From JAVKDP01 sp040222185 (lineage in GTDB: Bacteria > Bacteroidota > Rhodothermia > Balneolales > Balneolaceae), in NCBI GenBank assembly GCA_040222185.1, contig JAVKDP010000046.1, positions 1 through 19,622 on the forward strand: a stretch of DNA of 19,622 bases, read 5' to 3'. The first letter of the stretch is position 1. The number at the start of each line of letters is the position of its first letter. The notes below the pieces were generated by a model. It did no database searches and had not been told where the DNA came from. It was given only the letters and a program-made list of their open reading frames with translations. The position numbers and the translations under genes are program-made. Below are positions 7,767 to 15,458 of this stretch, in pieces.

Positions 7767-10712
7767 TTAAAAAGATAATTGAACACCAAATTGGATACGT
7801 CTTGGCTCAGCATAGAAACTTGGGTTCGTATAAAATAATGGATGCGCATCATCAACTGTATTTACTGGTAACGGCCTGGTAGCTAAGCCGGAATCGTTAT
7901 AAATAGAGTTTATGAGCTTGGAGTCTAACAAGTTGTAGACATTCAGGAATACCTGGAAGTTATTAATCCCTGAAATTGTAAAGTTCTTATAGGCATTCAG
8001 GTCAATGGTGAAGCGAGAAGGTAATCTTGCAGTATTCGTAAGGCCGCGATTTGATGCTACCTCTCCTACCAATACACCAGGAATATCACTGGCTGGGGTG
8101 TATGGAGTACCTGAGCTGAATTTGCCAAGTAGATTTACTCCCCAATCATTTCCACTATAAAACATTGAGCCATTTAAAATATGAGTTCTGTCCCAATCAA
8201 GTGGCTGAACAAGTTTGGTTAATGCTACTTCCTGAGAAGTCGAATCAATAGCACCACCTTGCCCGATAATACTAAAATATTCTGCGCTAGGATCAGAGTT
8301 ACTTCCTTCAACACTTCCAAAAGTATAATCCAGTCCAAAGTTAAATCGCTGGCTTACAAACTGGTTAAATGCGAATGTTAATCCAACTGATTTTGAATAA
8401 TCTCTGTTGAAGAAAATACCATAGTTAATTGAAGAAGAACCTGTAACCTGAGGTCTACTGGAAACATAGTTTCTTGTATCCTTATAGAAACCTGTTAATT
8501 CTATTGCTGTCCCTTCAAAAATTTCTTGCTTAAGCCCAAGCTCATATTGCGTTGAACTTTCGGGCTCAAGGTTTGGATTTCCAAAGAGTCCCTGGCTTCC
8601 TCCACCCTGTGTAAGTAGAATCTGACTGTTTGTATACAAATTCTGGAATGAAGGCATTTGGAAGAAATATCCATAAGAGAAATAGATAACACCCGCATCA
8701 TTGATTGGATAAGCAACACCAATACGAGGGCTTAACTGGTATTTAACACTTGCTTCTTCCCACCAGTATGCTTCTCTATCAGCTACTGTCAGGCTAGGCT
8801 CATTATCATCCTGCTGACCATTATTATTTGTATCTGTATACTGGTTTTCAGCTTTTGTAGGGAAGAAAATGTCCGGATCTTCTAAATCAGCAGGAACCAG
8901 AGTATTTGGATCAAAATAATCGAAGCGTAAACCAACATTAATGATCAGGTTTTCATATTCGATTTTATCCTGGATGAAAGCACTTAAGCTAATAGGGTTT
9001 TCTGTATACCTTTGAAAACCTGGTGTATTTGGAGCCGGATAACCAAGCTCAATAAATGGAATAAGTTCTTCTGGTGTTCCTGGAGGCAATGTCACACCTT
9101 CTCCATCTAAAGGAATAAGACCGATTTGTTCAAATCTGATCTCATCAAATTGAGCACTTAAACCAGCTTTGATGAAATGATGCTCATTAACCTGGCTTGA
9201 TATATCTGCCTTACCGATAAATGTATTTGTAGATCTGAAGAATCGGAAGTTATTAGTCCCGAATGTATTGAACTGCCCGGCATCAGTAATATTTAATCCA
9301 AATTCGGAGATATTGTCATAGTTAAAATATCGGGGGTCCCAGGGATCTTCATATAAGCGATTACTTGATTCGTTATAACGATTAGCAAAGTTTATAGTAA
9401 GGAATGTTTTTGCAGATGGAGTAACTGTAGTCTTAAAATTAAGAGAATGATTATTCCTGAAATTAGTATTTGCCCCTAACGGCACCATTCTGTTGCTATG
9501 GCTAAAGCTTCCTCCTTCTTCAGCAGCAATTGAACCAATAAGGTTAAATCGCAAAGAGTTTGAAGCCTTGAACTCAAGATTTCCCTGAAAACTATTTGTT
9601 TGAAACCTGTTCATATCCACCAGGGAACTATCTCTCCTTCCACTATCTCTTAACAGAAGTTGCTGATTCCCACCAACTGTTACTGTATCAACAGAATACC
9701 ACGGAGCCGAAAAATCTACCCTTTCATTATAAAGGGTTCTATATGCATCGAAGTCAGTTCCTAATGGCAAAAATTCTTGATAAGCACCATGTGCTGAATA
9801 AGCATTTCTACCTGTGAGCCATCCTTCGTTTTCAAATGTTCTGGCAGTAGCGAAGAAAGTAAGTTTATCCTTTATGATAGGACCAGAAAGAGAAACAGTA
9901 CCACTATACATCCTGGTTGGATTGAATGTGTCAAAACTAGTTCCAATTCCATCGTAGAATGAACTTTTATTTGTAGCCAGGTATCCACCAGACCAACCCC
10001 TGAATGAACCATCAAATTTATTACTACCAGATTTTGTAACAACATTCACAATACCTGATAAAGCCTGGCCATGCTCTGCATTAAATGAACCTGAAATTAC
10101 CTGGAGCTCCTGGATGGATTCGTTTTCTAAACGAATACCATTACTCCTGTCATAATCATCAGTAACCCTGATACCATCTACTACATAAGAAACTTCTGAA
10201 ACACGCCCACCTCTAATATGGATTCCTCCACTATTATCGACATTCACTCCAGCTTGTAGTTGTATTACATCAGTAACTTCCTGCACAGGAAGTTTTTTGA
10301 TCTCATCACTGCTAACACGAGCTTCTGAACTTGTAATATCTTTAATAACAGATTGCCGTTCTGCAACAACAACAAGCTCTTCACCTTCAAAAGACTCAAG
10401 AGCGAGCTCAAAATTTTGTGTAGTAGTTAAATCAGTTCTTACAATTACTTCCTGTACTACTACTGTTGCATATCCAATGTAACGGGCTTCCATGATGTAA
10501 GTACCAGGTGCTACATTCAACATAAGATAGTTACCATCAATATCAGCAATGGCACCTTTAGTAGTTCCCTGAATACCTACGGTAGCACCAATCAAGGGCT
10601 CCTTGGTTTCTGCATCAAGCAAGGTTCCTTTTATCTTACCGGACTGGGCTAACACCAGGGTAGGAAATAAAAAGATGATGAGTAAGAGTGATATCTGCTT
10701 AAATTTATTCAT
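7767..10712 (-). CDS. TonB-dependent outer-membrane receptor with carboxypeptidase-regulatory-like N-terminal domain
   Basis: 981 residues. Signal peptide 1-22 (FPTLVLAQ); carboxypeptidase-regulatory-like domain about 26-106 (GKIKGTLLDAETKEPLIGAT, DIDGNYLML, YIGYAT); TonB-box-like stretch EELVVVAE near 111-118; plug domain about 125-230 (IHIRGGRVSEVSYVVDG, GIVNVVTKSG). The rest is a barrel ending in a C-terminal Phe (RRIQFGVQLSF). Late barrel motifs such as LNAYKNFTISGINNFQVFLN are normal for the family. Such receptors import siderophores, vitamins, glycans or peptides using energy from TonB-ExbBD. The N-terminal domain is shared with SusC-type receptors, but no SusD lipoprotein gene follows. 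The neighbours are instead a T9SS surface protein and a PorV-like barrel. The gene begins 10 bp after the isomerase lipoprotein gene. The substrate is unknown; a LacI-type regulator in the locus makes a carbohydrate reasonable. Confidence 0.95.
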   Translation of the reverse strand: MNKFKQISLLLIIFLFPTLVLAQSGKIKGTLLDAETKEPLIGATVGIQGTTKGAIADIDGNYLMLNVAPGTYIMEARYIGYATVVVQEVIVRTDLTTTQNFELALESFEGEELVVVAERQSVIKDITSSEARVSSDEIKKLPVQEVTDVIQLQAGVNVDNSGGIHIRGGRVSEVSYVVDGIRVTDDYDRSNGIRLENESIQELQVISGSFNAEHGQALSGIVNVVTKSGSNKFDGSFRGWSGGYLATNKSSFYDGIGTSFDTFNPTRMYSGTVSLSGPIIKDKLTFFATARTFENEGWLTGRNAYSAHGAYQEFLPLGTDFDAYRTLYNERVDFSAPWYSVDTVTVGGNQQLLLRDSGRRDSSLVDMNRFQTNSFQGNLEFKASNSLRFNLIGSIAAEEGGSFSHSNRMVPLGANTNFRNNHSLNFKTTVTPSAKTFLTINFANRYNESSNRLYEDPWDPRYFNYDNISEFGLNITDAGQFNTFGTNNFRFFRSTNTFIGKADISSQVNEHHFIKAGLSAQFDEIRFEQIGLIPLDGEGVTLPPGTPEELIPFIELGYPAPNTPGFQRYTENPISLSAFIQDKIEYENLIINVGLRFDYFDPNTLVPADLEDPDIFFPTKAENQYTDTNNNGQQDDNEPSLTVADREAYWWEEASVKYQLSPRIGVAYPINDAGVIYFSYGYFFQMPSFQNLYTNSQILLTQGGGSQGLFGNPNLEPESSTQYELGLKQEIFEGTAIELTGFYKDTRNYVSSRPQVTGSSSINYGIFFNRDYSKSVGLTFAFNQFVSQRFNFGLDYTFGSVEGSNSDPSAEYFSIIGQGGAIDSTSQEVALTKLVQPLDWDRTHILNGSMFYSGNDWGVNLLGKFSSGTPYTPASDIPGVLVGEVASNRGLTNTARLPSRFTIDLNAYKNFTISGINNFQVFLNVYNLLDSKLINSIYNDSGLATRPLPVNTVDDAHPLFYTNPSFYAEPRRIQFGVQLSF

Positions 10713-10722
10713 GTTCCATTAA

Positions 10723-12414
10723 TCAGATTTGTATAATAAGTTCTTTTAGCTTCGCAGTATTAATAACTGCATTGTGTTTTTCTTTAACCATTTCAATAGT
10801 CTCAGCTTTAATTTCGCGGACTTTCTTTTTTGTTAAAAAATCATTGACCTGGGATTGTGCTTCCGCAAAAGAAAGAGGTTTGCTTTCTTCTCTGCCCAGG
10901 CATTTATAAATATGAAACTCTCCGGCTGAATACTGGATAACACCAGATACATCTCCAACTTCTAAAAGTGCTATCTCATTACCTGAGAACCCGTAGTTTT
11001 TAATACTTTCAAAACCCAATTCACCATTTGTAAATCGATCCTCGCTTTTAATAGTATATGTATCAACCAATGCCGAAAAAGACTCTCCTTTATTTATCAG
11101 GTCAAGAATCTCATTGGCTCTTTCTTCTGAATCAAGAACGATTCTTTTCAAATTGACTTCGAGAGGTTTGTAATAGTTATTTTGATTTTCCAGGTATGAA
11201 TTATATAACTCAGCAGGTGTGTTCTTCACTTCACTTTCAATCATAAACATAACTTCATCAGCTAGAAAGTGATGATATGTTTCTTCAATCGACTCTTGAA
11301 CCAATTCCTGAGTATTAATTCCTGACTCTTCTGCTTTTTCCATGAGGTACGACCTGTAAGCTATCCCAAGAAAAAACTGATCAAATGCAGCTTTGCTATT
11401 AATATTAGAAAGAATCTGCTCTGAGCTGGCTACATACTCCTCCGCAAAGCTTTTACCTGTGAACTTAAATCCATCAAAAGAAGCTAATACATCACCTGAT
11501 GAGTGAAGAGTGGAAACAAACTCCATATCCTTAGAAAGCATGAGTTCGTAGTTTTTATCAAACTTTTTCCAGAGATTTTCGACAGCTTCTTCATTGAGTT
11601 CAACCTCACCAATAAACCCGGATAAATGCTCTCGGGTAGCTACTTCGTTTTTCTTTTTCCTAACGTAAGATTGAATCTGGTTTTTCTTTTGCGCGAAATC
11701 GAATTCTGTAAGGATTGGTTTAACCACCCTGTCAGTTAATTTAATAATACTGTAACCCTGAGCAGTTTGAATAGGCTCTGAAATTTCACCAACATCTAAT
11801 GCGAATGCTGCATTTTCGAATGCTATATCAAGGTCATCAGTGGTAAAACGCCCAATATCTCCCCCGTTTTCAGATAAATAAGGGTTTTCGAATGCCTCTT
11901 TTGCTAATTCTTCAAATGATTCTCCAGCTTGAATCCTCTCATAATATTCCTCGGCAAGCTCTTTGGTTCTAGCATAAATATGAGAAGCTCTTAGTGAAGA
12001 GTTAAACCGTATATAATAGTCTAACAAATCTTTTTCTTCCACTTCAACACCCGCAAGTATCTGTTGATTTAAGAACTCCTCTGTAATAACTCTTCGTTTG
12101 ATAGACTCAAGCCTATTCTTTGCAAACTCTGATTCATCGAGCCCTAAATCAACAGCATGAACCGAAAGAACATAGGTATTAAACTCAGAATTCAGGATTG
12201 CAGCTTTTGTTCTTTCATCAGGAGTAATCACCTGCCCGGTTCTATAATAATATTCTCTGAAAGCGTTTTCGAAATGAGTTGTTGAAACATATAGATCACC
12301 AATCTGGGCAAGAACTTCTTCATCTTGCGGAGCTTCAGAAACTTCCTGACATGCCATAAATACGGCAATAACTGACGCAAGAAGGAGTAGCTTTTTTGAA
12401 GAGACTTTGAGCAC
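10723..12414 (-). CDS. Lipoprotein with two parvulin-type peptidyl-prolyl isomerase domains
   Basis: 563 residues starting with GTG; an in-frame stop lies shortly upstream, and no earlier start exists. The N-terminus is a lipoprotein signal with lipobox FMAC (Cys22), so it should be lipid-anchored facing the periplasm. Residues about 141-230 form a clear PpiC/parvulin domain (LRASHIYART, GESFEELAKEAF, NGGDIGRFTTDDL, VGEISEPIQTAQGYSIIKL). Residues about 418-508 are a second, more divergent one (VNLKRIVLD, GESFSALVDTY, NGELGFES, GDVSGVIQYSAGEFHIY). The architecture resembles the SurA/PrsA/PpiD chaperone group. As first gene of a cluster encoding two barrels and two exported proteins, it could help them fold or cross the periplasm. 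The cre-like operator lies 38-51 bp upstream. Isomerase activity is inferred from family; the second domain may be non-catalytic. Confidence 0.9.
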   Translation of the reverse strand: MLKVSSKKLLLLASVIAVFMACQEVSEAPQDEEVLAQIGDLYVSTTHFENAFREYYYRTGQVITPDERTKAAILNSEFNTYVLSVHAVDLGLDESEFAKNRLESIKRRVITEEFLNQQILAGVEVEEKDLLDYYIRFNSSLRASHIYARTKELAEEYYERIQAGESFEELAKEAFENPYLSENGGDIGRFTTDDLDIAFENAAFALDVGEISEPIQTAQGYSIIKLTDRVVKPILTEFDFAQKKNQIQSYVRKKKNEVATREHLSGFIGEVELNEEAVENLWKKFDKNYELMLSKDMEFVSTLHSSGDVLASFDGFKFTGKSFAEEYVASSEQILSNINSKAAFDQFFLGIAYRSYLMEKAEESGINTQELVQESIEETYHHFLADEVMFMIESEVKNTPAELYNSYLENQNNYYKPLEVNLKRIVLDSEERANEILDLINKGESFSALVDTYTIKSEDRFTNGELGFESIKNYGFSGNEIALLEVGDVSGVIQYSAGEFHIYKCLGREESKPLSFAEAQSQVNDFLTKKKVREIKAETIEMVKEKHNAVINTAKLKELIIQI

Positions 12415-12444
12415 TATTGACTGGTTAGGTTAAGTAGCTCTAAT

Positions 12445-12475
12445 AATATAATGAAAGCGCTTACACTTTTTCAAA
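12445..12475 (-). promoter_or_regulatory. Candidate promoter for the isomerase/TonB receptor/T9SS operon
   Basis: Read on the minus strand, TTTG/TTGAAA (12475-12469) and TATATT (12450-12445) are separated by 18 bp when taken as -35/-10 hexamers, or by 21 bp when taken as a Bacteroidota-style TTTG and -7 element. A start site near 12438 would leave a leader of roughly 24 nt before the GTG at 12414. The elements are imperfect, but their placement on either side of the operator is what a repressor-controlled promoter requires. Confidence 0.45.
12452..12465. promoter_or_regulatory. cre-like LacI-family operator
   Basis: TGAAAGCGCTTACA matches the CcpA/LacI-family consensus TGWAANCGNTNWCA at every defined position, on both strands (the minus strand reads TGTAAGCGCTTTCA). 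The core AAGCGCTT is an exact palindrome with the central CpG that the LacI hinge helix needs. It sits between the two candidate promoter elements of the isomerase/receptor operon, 38-51 bp before the GTG, so bound repressor should block RNA polymerase. The regulator encoded at 1-234, with its CcpA-like recognition helix, is the obvious candidate binder. Binding itself is inferred. Confidence 0.75.
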
Positions 12476-12562
12476 GAGAAAATGAGTTTTTATAAAAAAA
12501 AAGCGGTTCCAAAAAAAAGACATTCAATAATTTATTAATATTGAGTTTATACTTTATTAATT

Positions 12563-12605
12563 AATTTAAAAGAACTAATAAGAAAAAACCTTCTTTATTA
12601 GCTCT
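12563..12605 (-). terminator. Probable intrinsic terminator downstream of ispG
   Basis: On the minus strand, AGAGCTAATAAAGAA pairs with TTCTTATTAGTTCT (12571-12605) in a stem of about 14 bp with one G-U pair and one bulged A. A loop of G and T residues joins the arms, and the stem is followed directly by TTTTAAATT. The stem is AT-rich but long, and the T-run is on the correct side for transcripts coming from ispG. It lies about 90 bp upstream of the next promoter, which it would insulate. Confidence 0.5.
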
Positions 12606-12676
12606 AAACGAAGCATTTAAATTCAATTAATAAATTCATTTTCATAAATGTAAGGGGTTACATTTTAATGTAAGAA

Positions 12677-12691
12677 GCGCAAACTTTGCGC
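12677..12691 (-). terminator. Short GC-rich hairpin 20 bp after ispG stop
   Basis: GCGCAAACTTTGCGC is a 15-bp inverted repeat, a six- to seven-base-pair stem with a tiny loop. On the minus strand it is followed by TTCTTACATT, only a weak T-run. It may be a first weak terminator or a 3'-end stabilising hairpin for the ispG transcript, ahead of the longer hairpin at 12563-12605. Confidence 0.35.
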
Positions 12692-12710
12692 ATATGACGG
12701 GCATTGTCAA

Positions 12711-13922
12711 TTAACCGTAGTTCTTAATGATGTAGTTATCTAAAATCTGTCGAAACTCTTTTCCTATAAAGTCACCTTTCAGGGTCAAAGCATGCTCACC
12801 ATCTATATATACTGGCGCTTTAGGCTCCTCAAAAGTTCCTGGCAAAGAAATACCAATGTTTGCTGCTTTTGATTCTCCTGGCCCATTCACTACACACCCC
12901 ATCACTGCTACATCCATTTCTTCCACACCTGGGTATGCTTTACTCCAAACTGGCATCGATTCCACAATATATTCTTGTATTTCTTCTGCGAGTTCCTGGA
13001 AATAGGTACTTTTTGTTCTTCCACACCCCGGACACGATGTAACCTGTGGAAGAAAGCTTCTTATATTTAGTGATTGAAGAATTTGCTGAGCTACCTGAAC
13101 CTCTAAAGCTCTGTCTGCTCCGGGTTGAGGTGTTAATGAAACACGGATCGTATCCCCTATTCCTCTCTGTAATATAACTGATAACGCAGTTGAACTAGCT
13201 ACAATCCCTTTCATACCCATTCCAGCTTCTGTTAAGCCTACATGTAAAGGATAAGGAATCACTTCAGCCATCCTGGAGTATACCTCGATCACATCCTGCA
13301 CTCCGGACATCTTACAACTAATAATAATCTTATCTTCAGCCAGGCCAACATCTTCAGCCATTCTTGAAGATCGTTCTGCACTTTCTACCATGGTGGCCAA
13401 CATCACTTCCTTCGCTGAATGCGGGGAGGAAAGCTTATTATTCGCATCCATCTTCTCAGCTAATAACTGTTGGTCTAATGAGCCCCAGTTAACACCAATC
13501 CTAACAGGTTTATCATACTGAATAGCCTGCTCTACGATGGTAGTAAAATTCTTATCACGGGTTTTGGTACCTGTGTTTCCAGGATTAATCCGAAACTTTG
13601 ACAAGGCCTTCGCCATTTCAGGATACTTGGTAAGCAGTACATGGCCATTATAATGGAAGTCTCCTATTATTGGAACCGTTACTCCTCTATTGAGCAACTT
13701 TTCCTTGATGTGAGGAACAGCTTTTGCAGCAGCATCATTATTTACTGTGATCCTTACCAGTTCCGATCCTGCCATATTTAAATGATCAATCTGATCAACC
13801 GTCTCATCAATATCAGCTGTGTCGGTATTCGTCATTGATTGTACTACAATTGGAGCATCTCCCCCAACAGGAACGTCTCCAACCATTACCTGAACAGACT
13901 TTCTTCTTTTAATACCCGTCAT
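12711..13922 (-). CDS. ispG: 4-hydroxy-3-methylbut-2-enyl diphosphate synthase (IspG)
   Basis: 403 residues, the usual length of the compact bacterial form. IspG reductively converts 2-C-methyl-D-erythritol 2,4-cyclodiphosphate to HMBPP in the cytosolic MEP pathway to isoprenoids. The N-terminal TIM-barrel starts KSVQVMVGDVPVGGDAPIVVQSMTNTDT-like, with SELVRITV and a GDFHYNGH motif. The C-terminal [4Fe-4S] domain supplies the three cysteine ligands, Cys297 and Cys300 in SCPGCGRT and Cys343 in MGCVVNGPGE, and the fourth ligand Glu350. All key residues are present, so the enzyme should be active. The ATG is 7 bp after the stop of the upstream rhomboid gene, so the two are probably co-transcribed. 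It is the last gene of its cluster and is followed by terminator-like hairpins. Confidence 0.98.
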   Translation of the reverse strand: MTGIKRRKSVQVMVGDVPVGGDAPIVVQSMTNTDTADIDETVDQIDHLNMAGSELVRITVNNDAAAKAVPHIKEKLLNRGVTVPIIGDFHYNGHVLLTKYPEMAKALSKFRINPGNTGTKTRDKNFTTIVEQAIQYDKPVRIGVNWGSLDQQLLAEKMDANNKLSSPHSAKEVMLATMVESAERSSRMAEDVGLAEDKIIISCKMSGVQDVIEVYSRMAEVIPYPLHVGLTEAGMGMKGIVASSTALSVILQRGIGDTIRVSLTPQPGADRALEVQVAQQILQSLNIRSFLPQVTSCPGCGRTKSTYFQELAEEIQEYIVESMPVWSKAYPGVEEMDVAVMGCVVNGPGESKAANIGISLPGTFEEPKAPVYIDGEHALTLKGDFIGKEFRQILDNYIIKNYG

Positions 13923-13929
13923 GTTTGCC

Positions 13930-14796
13930 CTAGTCTTTTTTACTTAGTTCGAATAGTTTCTTTTTCTCTTCTTTAGTCAACGAATCATATCCGTTCTTTG
14001 AAATCTTCTCTAAAATTGCATCCAGTTCACTTTGATCCACTTCTTCAATAATCTTGGCGTCACTCACAATACTCATTTTCTTATTTTTCGATTTTGTACC
14101 TGGTGAAGGTTTAAACTTCCTGAATAAATACTCGAAATAACGAGGTATTATACTTAAATCGAATCCATTTTTATGAGCTCTCATAAGAAGAAATGCTCCG
14201 GCAGCACCACCAAGGTGAACCAACCTGGCCACTCCATCTGCATTGTTTAATAAGAGGACATCAATTGCGATAAAACCACTGATAACATACCTGGCTTCAA
14301 TAGGAGGAAGTAGTAAGAGCATAATTGGGGTTCTAGGAAACAGCATTGCAAATGCTACCATCACTCCATATACAGCACCTGAAGCTCCAATAACAGGAAT
14401 AGGATTGCCAGTAAGACTAACTAATACATCAACCAATGCACCCGCAAAACCAGCTCCAAAATAAATAGTCAACAGGCTCCTTGGCCCGAGCTTTTGTTCA
14501 ACAGGTCTACCCATCCACCAAAGCCATAGCATATTAAAAATAAAATGGAATGGGTTACTCAATGAGTGAAGGAACATATAGGTAACAATTCTCCAGGGTT
14601 GAAAAATTGTAGTACTCAAATCAGGATAAAATGAAAGGTAATTGATCAGGTTTATGCCAAACACTCCAATAAAGGCATACTGCAAAAAGAACATAATCGC
14701 ATTTATAGCAATGATGGTCCTCAATGCAACAGGTATTCCCATGAATCCTCTCTTCGCTGAATTCCCAAATGAATCATATGCCATGTTATTCCTCAT
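13930..14796 (-). CDS. Rhomboid family intramembrane serine protease with C-terminal cytoplasmic domain
   Basis: 288 residues, six predicted transmembrane segments between about 25 and 207. The catalytic dyad is Ser139 in GASGAVYG and His194 in VHLGG; the family's WR-x-x-TYMFLH and HFIFN elements are also present (about 68-90). After the membrane core, a basic linker leads to a short helical tail (about 252-286, LDAILEKISKNGYDSLTKEE) that resembles the DUF6576-type extension of Bacteroidota rhomboids. Rhomboids cut transmembrane substrates within the bilayer; the target here is unknown. A second ATG at 14784 has a GAGG eight bases before it and is an alternative start (284 residues). The gene lies 32 bp after another rhomboid gene and 7 bp before ispG. 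Confidence 0.93.
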   Translation of the reverse strand: MRNNMAYDSFGNSAKRGFMGIPVALRTIIAINAIMFFLQYAFIGVFGINLINYLSFYPDLSTTIFQPWRIVTYMFLHSLSNPFHFIFNMLWLWWMGRPVEQKLGPRSLLTIYFGAGFAGALVDVLVSLTGNPIPVIGASGAVYGVMVAFAMLFPRTPIMLLLLPPIEARYVISGFIAIDVLLLNNADGVARLVHLGGAAGAFLLMRAHKNGFDLSIIPRYFEYLFRKFKPSPGTKSKNKKMSIVSDAKIIEEVDQSELDAILEKISKNGYDSLTKEEKKKLFELSKKD

Positions 14797-14828
14797 CTAT
14801 TCATCTCTGAATTACATTCTTAATATAA

Positions 14829-15458
14829 CTAATAAGCGGGTTTTTTAATCTTCCAAACTTTTATCAGGATAAACCCAACTAACAGCCCGCCTAAGTGAGC
14901 AAAATGTGCTACACCACTATCTGTCCTGGATAATCCTGAAAGTAATTCCATCACACCATAAATTCCCACAAAATATTTTGCCTTAATCGGAATTGGAGGA
15001 AACAACAGTATGATATACCGATCAGGAAACATCATTCCAAAAGCCAACAGTATCCCAAAAACGGCGCCGGATGCCCCAATGGTATAATCAAAATAATTGC
15101 TTACTAACATATGAATCAAAGCCGCACCAATTCCTGTTAACAGATAGTAAACCATAAAGCGTCTTGTTCCCCATAAATTCTCAATGGCCTGCCCGAATAT
15201 CCATAACGCAAAAAGATTGAAAAATATATGCCCCACATTCCCATGCAGGAACATGTATGTTACTAGCTGCCAAGGCATGAAATGTCCACTTTCTATCGAC
15301 CAGAGTGCAAAATTCTGTGCCAGGATACCACCTATTGATGTCCACTGATCTGTAAATATACTTTTGGTGATAAGAAAAATAATTCCGTTCGCTATCAACA
15401 GGTACTTGATAGCAGGTGGAAAGATTGAAAAACGAGTGTTGGGTTGAAACTGATTCAA
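14829..15458 (-). CDS. Rhomboid family intramembrane serine protease
   Basis: 209 residues from the TTG at 15458, which overlaps the TGA of the oxidoreductase gene as TTGA. It opens NQFQPNTRFSIFPPAIKYLL, a normal rhomboid N-terminus. The open frame extends to another TTG at 15497, which would add 13 residues encoded inside the preceding gene; neither start has a good ribosome binding site. The core has WQLVTYMFLHGNVGH and NLFALW, the nucleophile Ser130 in GASGAVFG and the general base His188 in AHLGG, with six hydrophobic segments. It is the plain six-helix type without the C-terminal tail of its neighbour. The dyad is intact, so it should be an active membrane protease of unknown substrate. 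Confidence 0.92.
   Translation of the reverse strand: MNQFQPNTRFSIFPPAIKYLLIANGIIFLITKSIFTDQWTSIGGILAQNFALWSIESGHFMPWQLVTYMFLHGNVGHIFFNLFALWIFGQAIENLWGTRRFMVYYLLTGIGAALIHMLVSNYFDYTIGASGAVFGILLAFGMMFPDRYIILLFPPIPIKAKYFVGIYGVMELLSGLSRTDSGVAHFAHLGGLLVGFILIKVWKIKKPAY

Noticed and set aside
7767..10712. Calling the receptor SusC
   Set aside because: It shares the N-terminal regulatory-like domain and plug, but no SusD gene follows and no SusC-specific signature was certain.
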